Source: JANQQC01 sp965262255 (lineage in GTDB: Bacteria; Pseudomonadota; Alphaproteobacteria; Caulobacterales; Hyphomonadaceae). Taken from it: DNA of 64,000 nt. Below, in pieces: positions 28,079 through 36,884 of this stretch. The notes under the pieces are model-generated. The model saw only the letters and a list, made by a program, of their open reading frames with translations, had not been told where the DNA came from and ran no database searches. The stretch covers positions 2,046,001 to 2,110,000 of the forward strand of contig OZ253505.1 of the NCBI GenBank assembly GCA_965262255.1, in the 5' to 3' direction. The translations under genes and the position numbers were made by a program. Position 1 is the stretch's first letter. Each line of letters begins with the position of its first letter.

Positions 28079-28952
28079 ATGCTCTACAGACTTCGATGGA
28101 ACCCGCCGAGTTTTCTAAACCCAAATCAACCAGGTGCCGCTTAATAAGTTGCTTTACGAATTTTAGTTTGACATCTTCACCGCGCTCTAAAAATCCCGCG
28201 TTGATAGGCCTTGACAACTCTTCCCCATGTTCATCAAAGATTCTAACATCAGAGATATTAAGATCTTTAAGTTGAACCCTGACAGACGCGCACAATTCTA
28301 TATAAACGCCAGAACCTTTTTTCCAACTAGCGATTAGTGCGGACAAGCGTTGATCTTGATCATTCGCCAAAAAAATTTCGCCTGATATATGTTCCTTATG
28401 TTTGCCTTCTCCATCATCCACATTGGGCTTAATCTCCCAATGGGCCTTTGTGTTGTCGAATGTGCCTATTACCGATGACGTAGTTCTTTGCAGGGTAATC
28501 TTACGCTTAGTCATTTGAGAGTTCGATTTATTCCCCCCTAACTTTAGTTCAGCTTTCTGTTTCGCTTTATTGGAAGCTTCAACACCTATCCTAGCTCCAA
28601 GCTCTGATCCCCTATCCGACATATGTTTGGTCGTAATTTCTGTTTCTTGTAGCGTGTGTCCAGGAACCATGTGTGCAATCTTTTCGATCGAAAACCCCTC
28701 TACGCCATTTGGATCTATCCTGACAGAGAGTTCTGCTCTCTTAATTGACAAGGAGAAAGTTGCACTCTCAGCTACCCTGCCATTGCTATCGGTATTTTTT
28801 CCTGATACGGATTGAGCCATCTTAAAGTTTAAACTGCAATCTAGGGATAGACGATTATCCTTGCCCTCCTCAGGAATCCAGTTTGCTCTTAATGCTGCAA
28901 CCTTAAAAAGTGGGTTGAACGGATTGTTTTCGTGGGGATCACGGTTGCGCAT
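28071..28952 (-). CDS. Unknown partner of the alpha-CTD-like regulator
   Basis: This encodes 293 residues from MRNRDPHENNPFNPLFKVAA; the frame is open to 29024, and I prefer 28952 for its more natural start, although neither has a strong ribosome binding site. It appears soluble, with beta-rich parts (SATFSLSIKRAELSVRID) and a lysine-rich centre (ASNKAKQKAELKLGGNK). The C-terminus carries KLKFVKQLIKRHLVDLGL. No domain recognised. Its stop overlaps the start of the alpha-CTD/HTH gene, so the pair is almost certainly co-expressed and may work together, for example as an effector and its regulator; this is inference. Confidence 0.65.
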   Translation of the reverse strand: MRNRDPHENNPFNPLFKVAALRANWIPEEGKDNRLSLDCSLNFKMAQSVSGKNTDSNGRVAESATFSLSIKRAELSVRIDPNGVEGFSIEKIAHMVPGHTLQETEITTKHMSDRGSELGARIGVEASNKAKQKAELKLGGNKSNSQMTKRKITLQRTTSSVIGTFDNTKAHWEIKPNVDDGEGKHKEHISGEIFLANDQDQRLSALIASWKKGSGVYIELCASVRVQLKDLNISDVRIFDEHGEELSRPINAGFLERGEDVKLKFVKQLIKRHLVDLGLENSAGSIEVCRAYA

Positions 28953-29276
28953 GGGACGAATTTCTCGGACATATAGGGCTTTGAGCTTGAGAATGCAGCT
29001 AAGTTTGGGTGCAAGTCTTTGCACCTATCCGATACATCAGGACTCAATATTCACATTTATCAGGTTCAATTGTAAGTAAACTGTAAAAGTACTTTTTGCA
29101 AGAGAAATTTTATAGATTAACGCGATCTGGTAATCTTATGTTACTTGTATGGTTGCCGAAGTTTTTGTCTTTATGGAGGAAACGGGACAATAACAACAGT
29201 TGAGAAGGTGTCGGAAAAACTTGCGAAGGTGAACTGAATTTTGCAGGTAAGGAACATGAGATTCGATTTGGTAAGT

Positions 29277-29813
29277 CTAATCCAACACCATAGCAGTGGG
29301 ATTCTTGGATCTAGCTCGCGTTCGCGCGTCAGCGACACCTCCTTTGCGTTCAAACACGATCCAAGATGCGAACGCTAGTTTGTCCTTTTTTCGAGCGTTC
29401 TTAACTGAATTGATGCAATTGCTTGCAATATCAATGAATCCTTTTGCCTCTTCTATGTCGACTACTGATGCAAGACTGTAATCAGCTGAGTAACGTGCTT
29501 TTTGCAAATTTAAAACTCCGTCGCCAATGTTATGGAATTCGGGAGGAAACAATCTAAGATCCGGATGAGCGCAGGCTCTTCTTAGAGTTTCGTGTTGAAG
29601 CGCACGGTAAACCTCGTGCCAGGCTTTTTCTGGTCTATCTTCCTCAGAGTCATCTCCAATAAAGCTATCAGCACACATGTTCTGCAGGCAGTGCAATAAA
29701 GCTTGATACGACGTGTGTACAGCCGTTTTAAGCATAGCTTGGCTTGGTGTGCGGCCTAAACCCGGTGAACAAAGCAACTGAGCGGTTTCAATTAAATCTT
29801 CTGCAAAATTCAT
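29277..29813 (-). CDS. HEPN-like protein, intact copy
   Basis: This encodes 178 residues. The features HTSYQALLHCLQNMCADSFI, WHEVYRALQHETLRRAC, FPPEFHNIGDGVLNLQKARY and SADY match a HEPN-like family widespread in alphaproteobacteria (YRALxHG type). HEPN proteins are often RNases or antitoxin-controlled toxins; the motif here is Rx3H rather than the usual Rx4-6H, so activity is uncertain. The start codon overlaps the stop of the preceding small gene (ATGA at 29810), which is the usual arrangement of this pair. A decayed copy is at 5825-6598. Confidence 0.75.
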   Translation of the reverse strand: MNFAEDLIETAQLLCSPGLGRTPSQAMLKTAVHTSYQALLHCLQNMCADSFIGDDSEEDRPEKAWHEVYRALQHETLRRACAHPDLRLFPPEFHNIGDGVLNLQKARYSADYSLASVVDIEEAKGFIDIASNCINSVKNARKKDKLAFASWIVFERKGGVADARTRARSKNPTAMVLD

Positions 29814-30085
29814 GTTAGTCCTCGATATCTTTTGAACTCTAGAAATGCGGGAATATATTGGTGCTCTTTAGAGCAAATTTCGTTGATCTGGCGGAGTAAA
29901 TCAAGTAACTTTCCGCCATAATCTTCGCTAGACATATTGGGTTCAACGAACAGTCGAACTGCAATACAGTCTTCACCATCTTCGTCATGAGTAAACCTCA
30001 TTGCCACATCGTGAACCTTGCCATTGCTAAAATGCGCGAACGTGGCCTCCTTGACGGAATCGAGAAGTTCTTTAGAAATTTCCAT
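29810..30085 (-). CDS. Small partner of the HEPN-like protein
   Basis: This encodes 91 residues from MEISKELLDSVKEATFAHFS; the start at 30085 has AAGGA 7-8 bases upstream and is preferred to 30112. The pattern (helical start, then IAVRLFVEPNMSSEDYGGKL, then LLRQINEI) matches the small protein found before this HEPN-like family in many alphaproteobacteria. It is translationally coupled to it by ATGA. By analogy with two-gene HEPN modules it may be the antitoxin; this is inference. Confidence 0.7.
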   Translation of the reverse strand: MEISKELLDSVKEATFAHFSNGKVHDVAMRFTHDEDGEDCIAVRLFVEPNMSSEDYGGKLLDLLRQINEICSKEHQYIPAFLEFKRYRGLT

Positions 30086-30227
30086 TGTTTTTTCCTTAAA
30101 AAGACTTAACAAACCTAATTTGGTAACCTAGAGTTCAAATTCAATCAAGGTATAATGTGTCAAAATCATAACGTTGGTACCTCGAGCGCTTGAAGCTATG
30201 ATTCTAATTATACTTTCAACGGTACAT

Positions 30228-30542
30228 TTAGCCTATCCGAACAAAAATTGCAATAAGTGAACGAGAAATCTCTTCCAATACTCGATATTCTACACAAACA
30301 TTAACTGGCTGGCCGATTGGCACATGATAAAACACTGTGTCGACAACTTTGTTCCGATCTGCGCTGGAGAGGCTATAAATTTTGATCCATAAACCCAAAA
30401 CAGATACCAGTATAGTGAGACTGGTACATAATACGGTAAGTGAGACAATATCAGCTATAGTATGGAGATTCTCAACCGAGGCGAGGGCAATTTCGTTTGT
30501 TTTGGAGTGCAAATTGAGGATTTCTAGACTGTGCGTCGGCAT
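30228..30542 (-). CDS. Possible small membrane protein
   Basis: This is a 104-codon frame with a transmembrane-like segment (about 32-56, VSLTVLCTSLTILVSVLGLW). The start at 30542 is made by an end-like copy of the MITE repeat (CAACAGTCTCA at 30548-30558) and has no good ribosome binding site, so this may be a truncated gene or chance. Low confidence. Confidence 0.35.
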   Translation of the reverse strand: MPTHSLEILNLHSKTNEIALASVENLHTIADIVSLTVLCTSLTILVSVLGLWIKIYSLSSADRNKVVDTVFYHVPIGQPVNVCVEYRVLEEISRSLIAIFVRIG

Positions 30543-30816
30543 TATGCAACAGTCTCATAGTTAGCACTGCATACCTAGACACATTTAGCATTCTAAATGA
30601 ACATGGACTCTACTTCTTGAAGTTGACCAAATCTTTTTGCTGAAGCTACCGAAATAAAATAGCTGTCCAAAAACCCCAAATTTTTTGCTAATTTTAGGGG
30701 AACTATATACAAGTTGAAACTGTTGCGAAACACAAAGTTTGGACAAACATCAACAGAAATTTAAAGTTTCGGCGGTACTGTAAGATTAAGTCTGGAAATT
30801 CAAATTTTGGGGAAAA

Positions 30817-30856
30817 AAGCGTTTTCAGGGGATTTTAAAATCCCCTGAAAACGCTT
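30817..30856. repeat. 40-bp perfect palindrome
   Basis: Two 20-base arms, AAGCGTTTTCAGGGGATTTT and its exact reverse complement, adjoin with no loop. It lies 54 bases before the transposase start. It could form a cruciform or a strong mRNA hairpin that limits transposase expression. Confidence 0.85.
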
Positions 30857-30910
30857 CTCGCAATCCAGCAACCCCCAAAAATCTTCTTAATCCCTATCAG
30901 GAGCCTATCA

Positions 30911-31459
30911 ATGAGCATAGAAGATTATAAGCGTCAACGAGAGGCGATGGAAGTTCCGTCTCATGGAAATCTCTTTCCGGTAAGGGAGCTTTTGGAGCAG
31001 TTGTTAGATACAGTCGTTCGTCTGGATCGCGAAGCATCTCTCGGAGGGGGGTATGGTCATCGGGTTGGCGAGATCGGTGGTCATAGGAATGGTTACAAAC
31101 CTGAAGGTCTACCTAACACATCAGGCTCGTTGAACTTGCTGGCTTCCAAAGTATCGGGTTCTGTTGACACACCGCTATACCCGGAAACAATGAACCGCGG
31201 TCAGCGGAGTAGTGAGGCCTTAGTGAATGTTGCTGCAGAATGCTATCTCGAGGGTGTATATAGTCGTGAGATTAGCAAAAGATTTAAACTGTTCGGCATC
31301 GAGACGATGTCCTCCACTCAGGTATCGAATACCAACAAAAAGTTGGACGAAGGGTTTGAACCCTGGAGAAACAGAGACCTAGGCGATTTCCCTTATCTGA
31401 TTCTTGATGCTCGTTACGAGAAACTTCGCGTACTTGCTTCAATTGGAGGGCTAATATAG
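30911..31459 (+). pseudogene. Truncated IS256-family transposase
   Basis: This encodes 182 residues from ATG 30911, with AGGAG 7 bases upstream. It shows IS256/mutator features: GSLNLLASKVSGS, YPETMNRGQRSSEALVNVAA, CYLEGVYSREISKRF, ETMSSTQVSNTNKKL and the first catalytic aspartate in LILDARYEKLR. Full-length members have about 400 residues with two more catalytic residues, which are missing here, so it cannot be active. The DNA after the stop is not recognisable as the rest of the gene. Confidence 0.85.
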
Positions 31460-31933
31460 CAACCGTAGTTAGTCGATTTAGGTTTTGCCGCCTTCACTTC
31501 ACCGATTAATAAGGTCTCCTTTCATTGCCTGACTGTCGTCTGGAAGAATGCAATAGCCAATCGGGAATACCAATGTCGGAACCTTCCATAACTGTTCACA
31601 TCTTGGCTTTGAAATCTCCACGGCTAACCTTACAACAGAATTTTTGTTTGCTTGATATAAGAGCTTCAGCAAATTTGCTCCTGTAATGATTGCATTCAGC
31701 GCTGATTTCCTCGGAGACCGGTCAAATCTTATATATATTTTCAAATACTGGAGTGAAAAGCTGATTTGTAGGGCTGAGCACCTCTAAAAGTTTGAAATTT
31801 TTGTGAGTTTCTACTTTGTCTTGATGTTTTGCAACACTTTACCTATTCGATCAGAGGCTCTGGTTATTGATCCGTGACCGAAAGTTGCTCGAAAAGTACG
31901 GGGTTCTGCCATATTCATCGTTTCAACGCCAAT
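31460..31933. other. Gap, probable degenerate end of IS256 element
   Basis: There are about 470 bases between the truncated transposase and the amylase. An 81-codon frame on the minus strand (31499-31744) has no support. A decayed MITE-like end is near 31826-31842. Confidence 0.4.
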
Positions 31934-33829
31934 TCATTCCATTTCTGCCCAGCTTGAACTGCGACATACGATGAAATCAAGGGCGGGAACGGAAACAGAG
32001 TAACTTCCAGTAGACGTTACACGAGGTTTACACGTACCATTTAGTGTTTCGAATCTCTTGGAACGAGCATCAACCTCGATATGAATTTCACGATCTTCGT
32101 CTCGTGTGTTGAAGACCACTAAAATCTCACCTTGCTGATTAGGTTCAATTCGTGACACCGCTAGCAGACCTCCCTCATGCTCGGCCAATCTGACGATAGT
32201 ATCACCCCGCCGTATCGCAATATAGTTACGACGCAACTGAATTAAATCTGCAAACGCTTGGTAGAGGGGATGACTTTGATCGAAATTGCTGTCTGCAGTT
32301 GTCATATCTGTGCCAATTAGGTCATTGTCGTTATAATCCGGAACCAAGCTTGGAAACATTGTCTCACGCGCTTTCTTATCATTGCCATCGCTCACAAATC
32401 CTTGTTCTGCTCCATAATAGATAACCGGAACACCCCGAGATAAAATCATAAGTGCATGCGCAAGTCGAACTCTTTTGAAAATTTCATCATCCGACATTTC
32501 TGGATGTTCAATCCTCAAGAAACCCGCAAACCGTCCATCATCATGATTGCCAATAAACGTTGGTAATATTTTTGGCGCACCGTCGACATATACTGAGTCT
32601 GCACGGTAAATATCTGCAAACCGTTTAGCAGGTTCACCGTTTACTATCACATCGCGTACAGCGTATCGGAAAGCAAAGTCTAGGACTGAAGGAAACTTTG
32701 CCTCTTTTGTATAGGACGCAAGATACGCAGGATCGCCATTAGCGACCTCTCCGAAGATATGGAAGTGAGGAATTCCTTCGGATTTTGCGTGTTTGAGAAT
32801 AGCGGGGACAAACTTTTGCCAAAACTCGTCGTTAACATGCCTTGCTGTGTCGATTCTAAAGCCGTCAATACGATATTTCGTAATCCAGTCTTTATAGATG
32901 TCTATAAATCCCTTTACGACTTTCGGATGTTCAGTCATCAGATCATCGAGACCGCCAAAATCCCCATATAGTGAATTTTCGCCGACGAATGTTGTATGTC
33001 CGCGGTTGTGATAAAGAGTCAAGTCATTTAGCCATTCTGGCTTCTTAATACCTTGCTCAACTTCAGGAACGAATGGTGTGTAGGCAAAATTGGGGTTAGT
33101 TAGCTTTACGAAATTCTCCTCGGTCTGGAATTCTGGGGCATCGCCCATAAATCCATCGTTTATGGGTCTTCCATCGGGGCCACCGACGGTCGTCCAAGGG
33201 TATTCACCTTTATATCTGTATGGACAACTGTATTTATCCTTCCAAGTTTTCATGTCCGGATCGTCACATTCTCTGTATAGAATAACATCCGCGGTATGGT
33301 TTGTAATGATATCTAGGTAAACCTTCATCCCTAAAGAGTGTGCGGTATCGACAAATATCTTCATGTCGTCATTGGTTCCGAGGTGAGCATCAACGCTAGT
33401 GAAATCCGTAATCCAGTAACCGTGATAGCCCGATGACATCCATCCGTCACCGCCCTGGACAGCTTTGTTCTGAAAAACTGGCCCAAGCCAAATTGCCGTT
33501 ACTCCTAAGTCTCTTATGTAGTCCAGTCTACTCGTTAAGCCTTTAAGATCACCTCCGAGGTAGAATCCGCGATCGTCAGGTTTAAACCCATGTTCCCGCC
33601 AATTTCCTTCAATGCCTCCCTTATCATTGGAAGTATCGCCATTTTCAAAGCGATCTGGAATAACGAAGTATACGATCTCATCAATCGCTGGACGATTGAC
33701 TGTCGCGTAAAGCTCCTCGGCAGGTTTATCCACCATCACGTTGTTTAACGGAAGACTAAGGTAAGTGCATCCGGCAATCACGCTGAATGCGAAAACTGAC
33801 AAGATTAGGAATTTGATCTTTAAGAACAT
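31934..33829 (-). CDS. GH13 alpha-amylase lipoprotein
   Basis: This encodes 631 residues with an AGAGG ribosome binding site. The N-terminus is a lipoprotein signal (ILSVFAFSVIAGC, lipobox IAGC), so the enzyme is anchored to a membrane, facing the periplasm or the surface. Catalytic features: GFRIDTARHVN (nucleophile), FHIFGEVANGD (acid/base) and FIGNHDDGRF. Earlier parts are typical of family 13: DEIVYFVIPDRFENGD and GVTAIWLGPVF. It probably cuts starch or maltodextrins outside the inner membrane for the TonB receptor. An accessory block at 27.2-31.8 kb separates it from the receptor and alpha-glucosidase. Confidence 0.9.
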   Translation of the reverse strand: MFLKIKFLILSVFAFSVIAGCTYLSLPLNNVMVDKPAEELYATVNRPAIDEIVYFVIPDRFENGDTSNDKGGIEGNWREHGFKPDDRGFYLGGDLKGLTSRLDYIRDLGVTAIWLGPVFQNKAVQGGDGWMSSGYHGYWITDFTSVDAHLGTNDDMKIFVDTAHSLGMKVYLDIITNHTADVILYRECDDPDMKTWKDKYSCPYRYKGEYPWTTVGGPDGRPINDGFMGDAPEFQTEENFVKLTNPNFAYTPFVPEVEQGIKKPEWLNDLTLYHNRGHTTFVGENSLYGDFGGLDDLMTEHPKVVKGFIDIYKDWITKYRIDGFRIDTARHVNDEFWQKFVPAILKHAKSEGIPHFHIFGEVANGDPAYLASYTKEAKFPSVLDFAFRYAVRDVIVNGEPAKRFADIYRADSVYVDGAPKILPTFIGNHDDGRFAGFLRIEHPEMSDDEIFKRVRLAHALMILSRGVPVIYYGAEQGFVSDGNDKKARETMFPSLVPDYNDNDLIGTDMTTADSNFDQSHPLYQAFADLIQLRRNYIAIRRGDTIVRLAEHEGGLLAVSRIEPNQQGEILVVFNTRDEDREIHIEVDARSKRFETLNGTCKPRVTSTGSYSVSVPALDFIVCRSSSWAEME

Positions 33830-34251
33830 GGGTAGACCTCTTGGGGATACAGATTTTCAATTCTAAACCAGAATTTCTAAGTTTTCCATTTTTCTAACCG
33901 TCTAGGGTTAATCAAACCTTTGCCAAGTCTGTCGATCGCTCCCTTTGCCGATGAGTCCTAAGTAAGATTTCAAATTTGGCGACAAACGATGTCTGTTCGT
34001 AGCGATCGCCGTTTATTGCCTGAACATTTACCGGCACTAGAGCAGTTGCCGATCAAGTTGAACCTATGTTTTTGCACGGATATTTATGAAAATTCCACAG
34101 ATAATTTCTGAAATGGGTGTCAACTTGTTAGGTTTTTGCTCTAAGTCGCAAAATTATTGTAGTTTTTGGTTTACTTGATTAAGATTCTTTAAATATCTGA
34201 CAAAATCTGCAGAGTTATGGTAATTTTCATTATTAGGCAAGGAGAACGCGC
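33830..34251. other. Intergenic, divergent promoter region
   Basis: About 420 bases lie between divergent genes. I see nothing specific beyond AAGGAGAACGCGC before the plus-strand gene at 34252. Confidence 0.4.
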
Positions 34252-35532
34252 ATGTTAATCGAATTTTCAGTCGAAAATTTCCGTACGTTTCGTGACAACC
34301 AGAGATTTACCATGGCGACCAGTAAAGCGTCGGCCAATAAATCGTCCATGCTTGAATCGTCGGATAATGTTGTTCAGACAGGTTTCTCAGCAGCACCTTA
34401 TGTCCTAAAGCAGGCTTGTGTTTTTGGAGCAAATGGTTCAGGTAAGTCAACGCTGGTTGAAGCCATGCGGTTCATGTCCATATTCGTCGATGAATGCCTT
34501 CTGAATACAAACAAAAAGGAGATAGAAATTGCCCCTTTTGGAATCGAAGAACCTGAAAGCAGAAAGCCAACTAGTTTTGAGGTAGTTTTCATTCATAGAA
34601 ATACGTTGTATAATTATGGTTTCGCGATATCAAGAGAACGAGTTGAAGAGGAATGGTTAGTCGCTCGTTCCCACGCCACTCAAAGAGTGCGACAATAATT
34701 TTATCGTGAATATGACGGAAAGAGCGACTGTTATCTTTGGGAAGTTAATGCTTCGCTTATGCAAGGAGAGAAAGGTCACTGGCGGACAATCACACGCCCT
34801 ACAGCTCTCTTTCTGAGTACTGCTCTGCAATTTGAGAAGAGCGGACTAGAGGGTGTTTTCGAATGGATTGTGTCACATATTCGCTTTGCTTTTATGTCGC
34901 AAAAAATGTCACCGAACATCACGGCACGGTATTTCGAGCGCGACGGATGGAAACAGAAAATTTTGAAGTTTTTCAAATCTGTAGGAATTCATTTGAGCGA
35001 CATTGATATTACCGAGACTTACTTTCCTAGAAATGCAGAATATAAGCCATTCTATACTACACCACTTGAACAAAGCAGAGTAGAACGACCGGATGAGAAA
35101 TTCTATCTTATAGACTTTATTCGAAAACGGGCTGACGAGAAGGAGCTCACATTACGCCTTGAGTCGGAATCCTTGGGAACTCGGTTGATGTTTGGATTGG
35201 CTGGACCGATTTTGGACTCCCTAGACGAAGGTTATACTCTTGTAATTGACGAGTTAAACTCTAACTTTCATCCGTTAGCGTTTAAGGAAATCATATCGAT
35301 GTTCAGTAATCCACAGCTGAATCCAAAGAATGCCCAGCTCATATTCACGTCCCACGATGTTACCGTTTCGGAATTTCCAGAAATTGGCAGAGATCAGATT
35401 TGGTTAATTGAAAAGAAGCCGGATTTAACCTCGAATTTGTATCCGTTGTCCAGCTTTAAGCAAAGGCGGAACAAGTTGTTTAAGGACGATTACCTAGCCG
35501 GTCGGTATGGCGGAATACCACTCATCATTTAA
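34252..35532 (+). pseudogene. RloA-like AAA ATPase broken by one in-frame stop
   Basis: Two open parts (34252-34698 and 34759-35532) are in the same frame, separated by one TAA at 34696. Reading through gives QRVRQ-stop-FYREYDGKSDCYLWEV and a protein of about 426 residues. The start MLIEFSVENFRTFRDNQRFT and Walker A VFGANGSGKSTLVEA (about 60-74) are typical of AAA_15/21 ATPases of the RloA type. The second part has the Walker B segment TLVIDELNSNFHPLA and FTSHDVTVSE. Such ATPases often act in abortive infection next to an RloB nuclease, but I see no RloB after it. A CAA-to-TAA change would explain the stop. Confidence 0.8.
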
Positions 35533-35732
35533 GCAATCTAATTGTAATCCGGAGCCGCCAGATTAAGTCGCTTCTTCAACCGTACTACAAAAGACAGTCT
35601 GTAGAATATGCGTCCAGATCACCTTTTGAACTGCGAATCTTTTCTGGATCCGATGTGTCAGAGCCATCAAATATTGGCACGAATTCGCAGGTCAACCAAT
35701 TTCTCTTCCTTCGCTACCCAAAGAATCTAACG

Positions 35733-36239
35733 CTAAATATTCTCCGAGTCAGAACGATGCTGTCTAAAATAAAGCTCTTTGTCTTCAAACAGAATAATTG
35801 TAGTCACGTGGTTTGGCTCAACAACTAGAATAGGATCACATTTATCATCATTGTCAGGTACTACTCTAGATGGACGGATTTCTACTAGTTTCGGAGGTTT
35901 AATGAAAAATCTCCAAATAGAAGCCTTTCTCCTTTTGGGATCCTCCATTTTTTGCCATTCATATAAAGAATTCTTTTCGGTATCGCTCACTGTAAGCTCC
36001 ATAAGATATTGAACCGAATTCTCGAGCAAAGAATCAAGTCAAGGTGAGATGGAATAGCATTCCTCGTCACTCCAAACTCTTGTATCTATAAGAATAGTCT
36101 TTTCAGGGAATTCCGCTAGTTTCGGACTTAACCGTCTTGTGCAGTCCAGTAATCCGATACAATAATTCCGTGTTGCAGTACCACTCGGGGAAAACACAGG
36201 TGGGCCGGGCATCTGTTCATCATGAGACGAAATAGCCAC
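35733..36239 (-). pseudogene. Unknown protein split by an in-frame TGA
   Basis: Two open parts on the minus strand (36239-36039 and 36029-35733) are in the same frame, joined by ...CYSISP-TGA-LDSLLENSVQYLMELTV. Together they would give about 168 residues. The GTG at 36239 has GAAGG about 6 bases before it (MAISSHDEQMPGPPVFSPSG). No domain recognised. The single stop between two protein-like parts suggests a recent nonsense mutation, although two separate small genes remain possible. It follows a small coiled-coil gene by 17 bases. Confidence 0.4.
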
Positions 36240-36255
36240 AATGAGCCTTCAAAAA

Positions 36256-36441
36256 TTAGGGCTCTAGTTCGGAAATAATCTTTTCTAGACGAGAGAAGTG
36301 CTTTTTGCTTTCGCGATCGTGTTCCTTGTGTTTGACAGTCACAAGTTGCTTGAGTTCGTCGTGATCCTTCGCTCGTTCTTTAGCTTCAGCTAGGACGAGG
36401 TCTTGCAACAGGATAAGTTGTGATTCGGTTGAAAGAGGCAT
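36256..36441 (-). CDS. Small coiled-coil protein
   Basis: This encodes 61 residues from MPLSTESQLILLQDLVLAEA, with AGGA 9 bases before the ATG at 36441; the frame is open further to 36585. The sequence is charged and helical (KERAKDHDELKQLVTVKHKE), likely a coiled coil. Function unknown. It lies upstream of the broken gene at 35733-36239 on the same strand and may form an operon with it. Confidence 0.45.
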   Translation of the reverse strand: MPLSTESQLILLQDLVLAEAKERAKDHDELKQLVTVKHKEHDRESKKHFSRLEKIISELEP

Positions 36442-36884
36442 TTGGCTTAATCCTAAAAAGTTCGAAAATCTGACCGAAGTCGTACTGGATGCGGTCCGTG
36501 AATCTGTATATTCCACAAATGCGAACAAACTTGTCACATGTGAATCTTCAGAGCATCTGCTCGATAGTAAGGATAATAGTGTCAAAATTAAACAGATTCT
36601 TCCCAGTTTTCGTAGAAACCACCTTACTATATGTTGATTTGTCGCGCATTTGCAACATCAAAACATTCGTAAACCACAATTCTGCCGTTTACATTCAGTA
36701 GCCGCAGAAGCGGTCAAATATTGAGATAGAAAATGGTTCTGTGCAAAACCGAGACTCTCGTGCAAAAGCAAATAAGTGGTAACAGTAAAGTACACGAATT
36801 GGTACGGCTTTTTCCGCGAATCTGTGTTCGGCGGAAAACGCTTTTCACTGACATTCAAAATGGTCGATGAAACTTATCCACAAA

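Larger units (their letters stand above)
30715..31842 (+). mobile_element. Truncated IS256-type element
   Basis: The left end TGAAACTGTTGCGAAACACA equals the end of the 152-bp MITE-like elements. A decayed right end, GTTTTGCAACACTTTAC, lies near 31842. Inside are a 40-bp perfect palindrome and a truncated IS256 transposase. The ends are my reading of the repeat, not a confirmed boundary. Confidence 0.5.

Noticed and set aside
31499..31744. 81-codon minus-strand frame after the IS256 transposase
   Set aside because: No ribosome binding site or family; probably decayed IS DNA.
4216..36239. Alternative genetic code (stop codons read as sense)
   Set aside because: All three stop types interrupt different broken genes, while the core genes are normal, so mutation is the simpler explanation.
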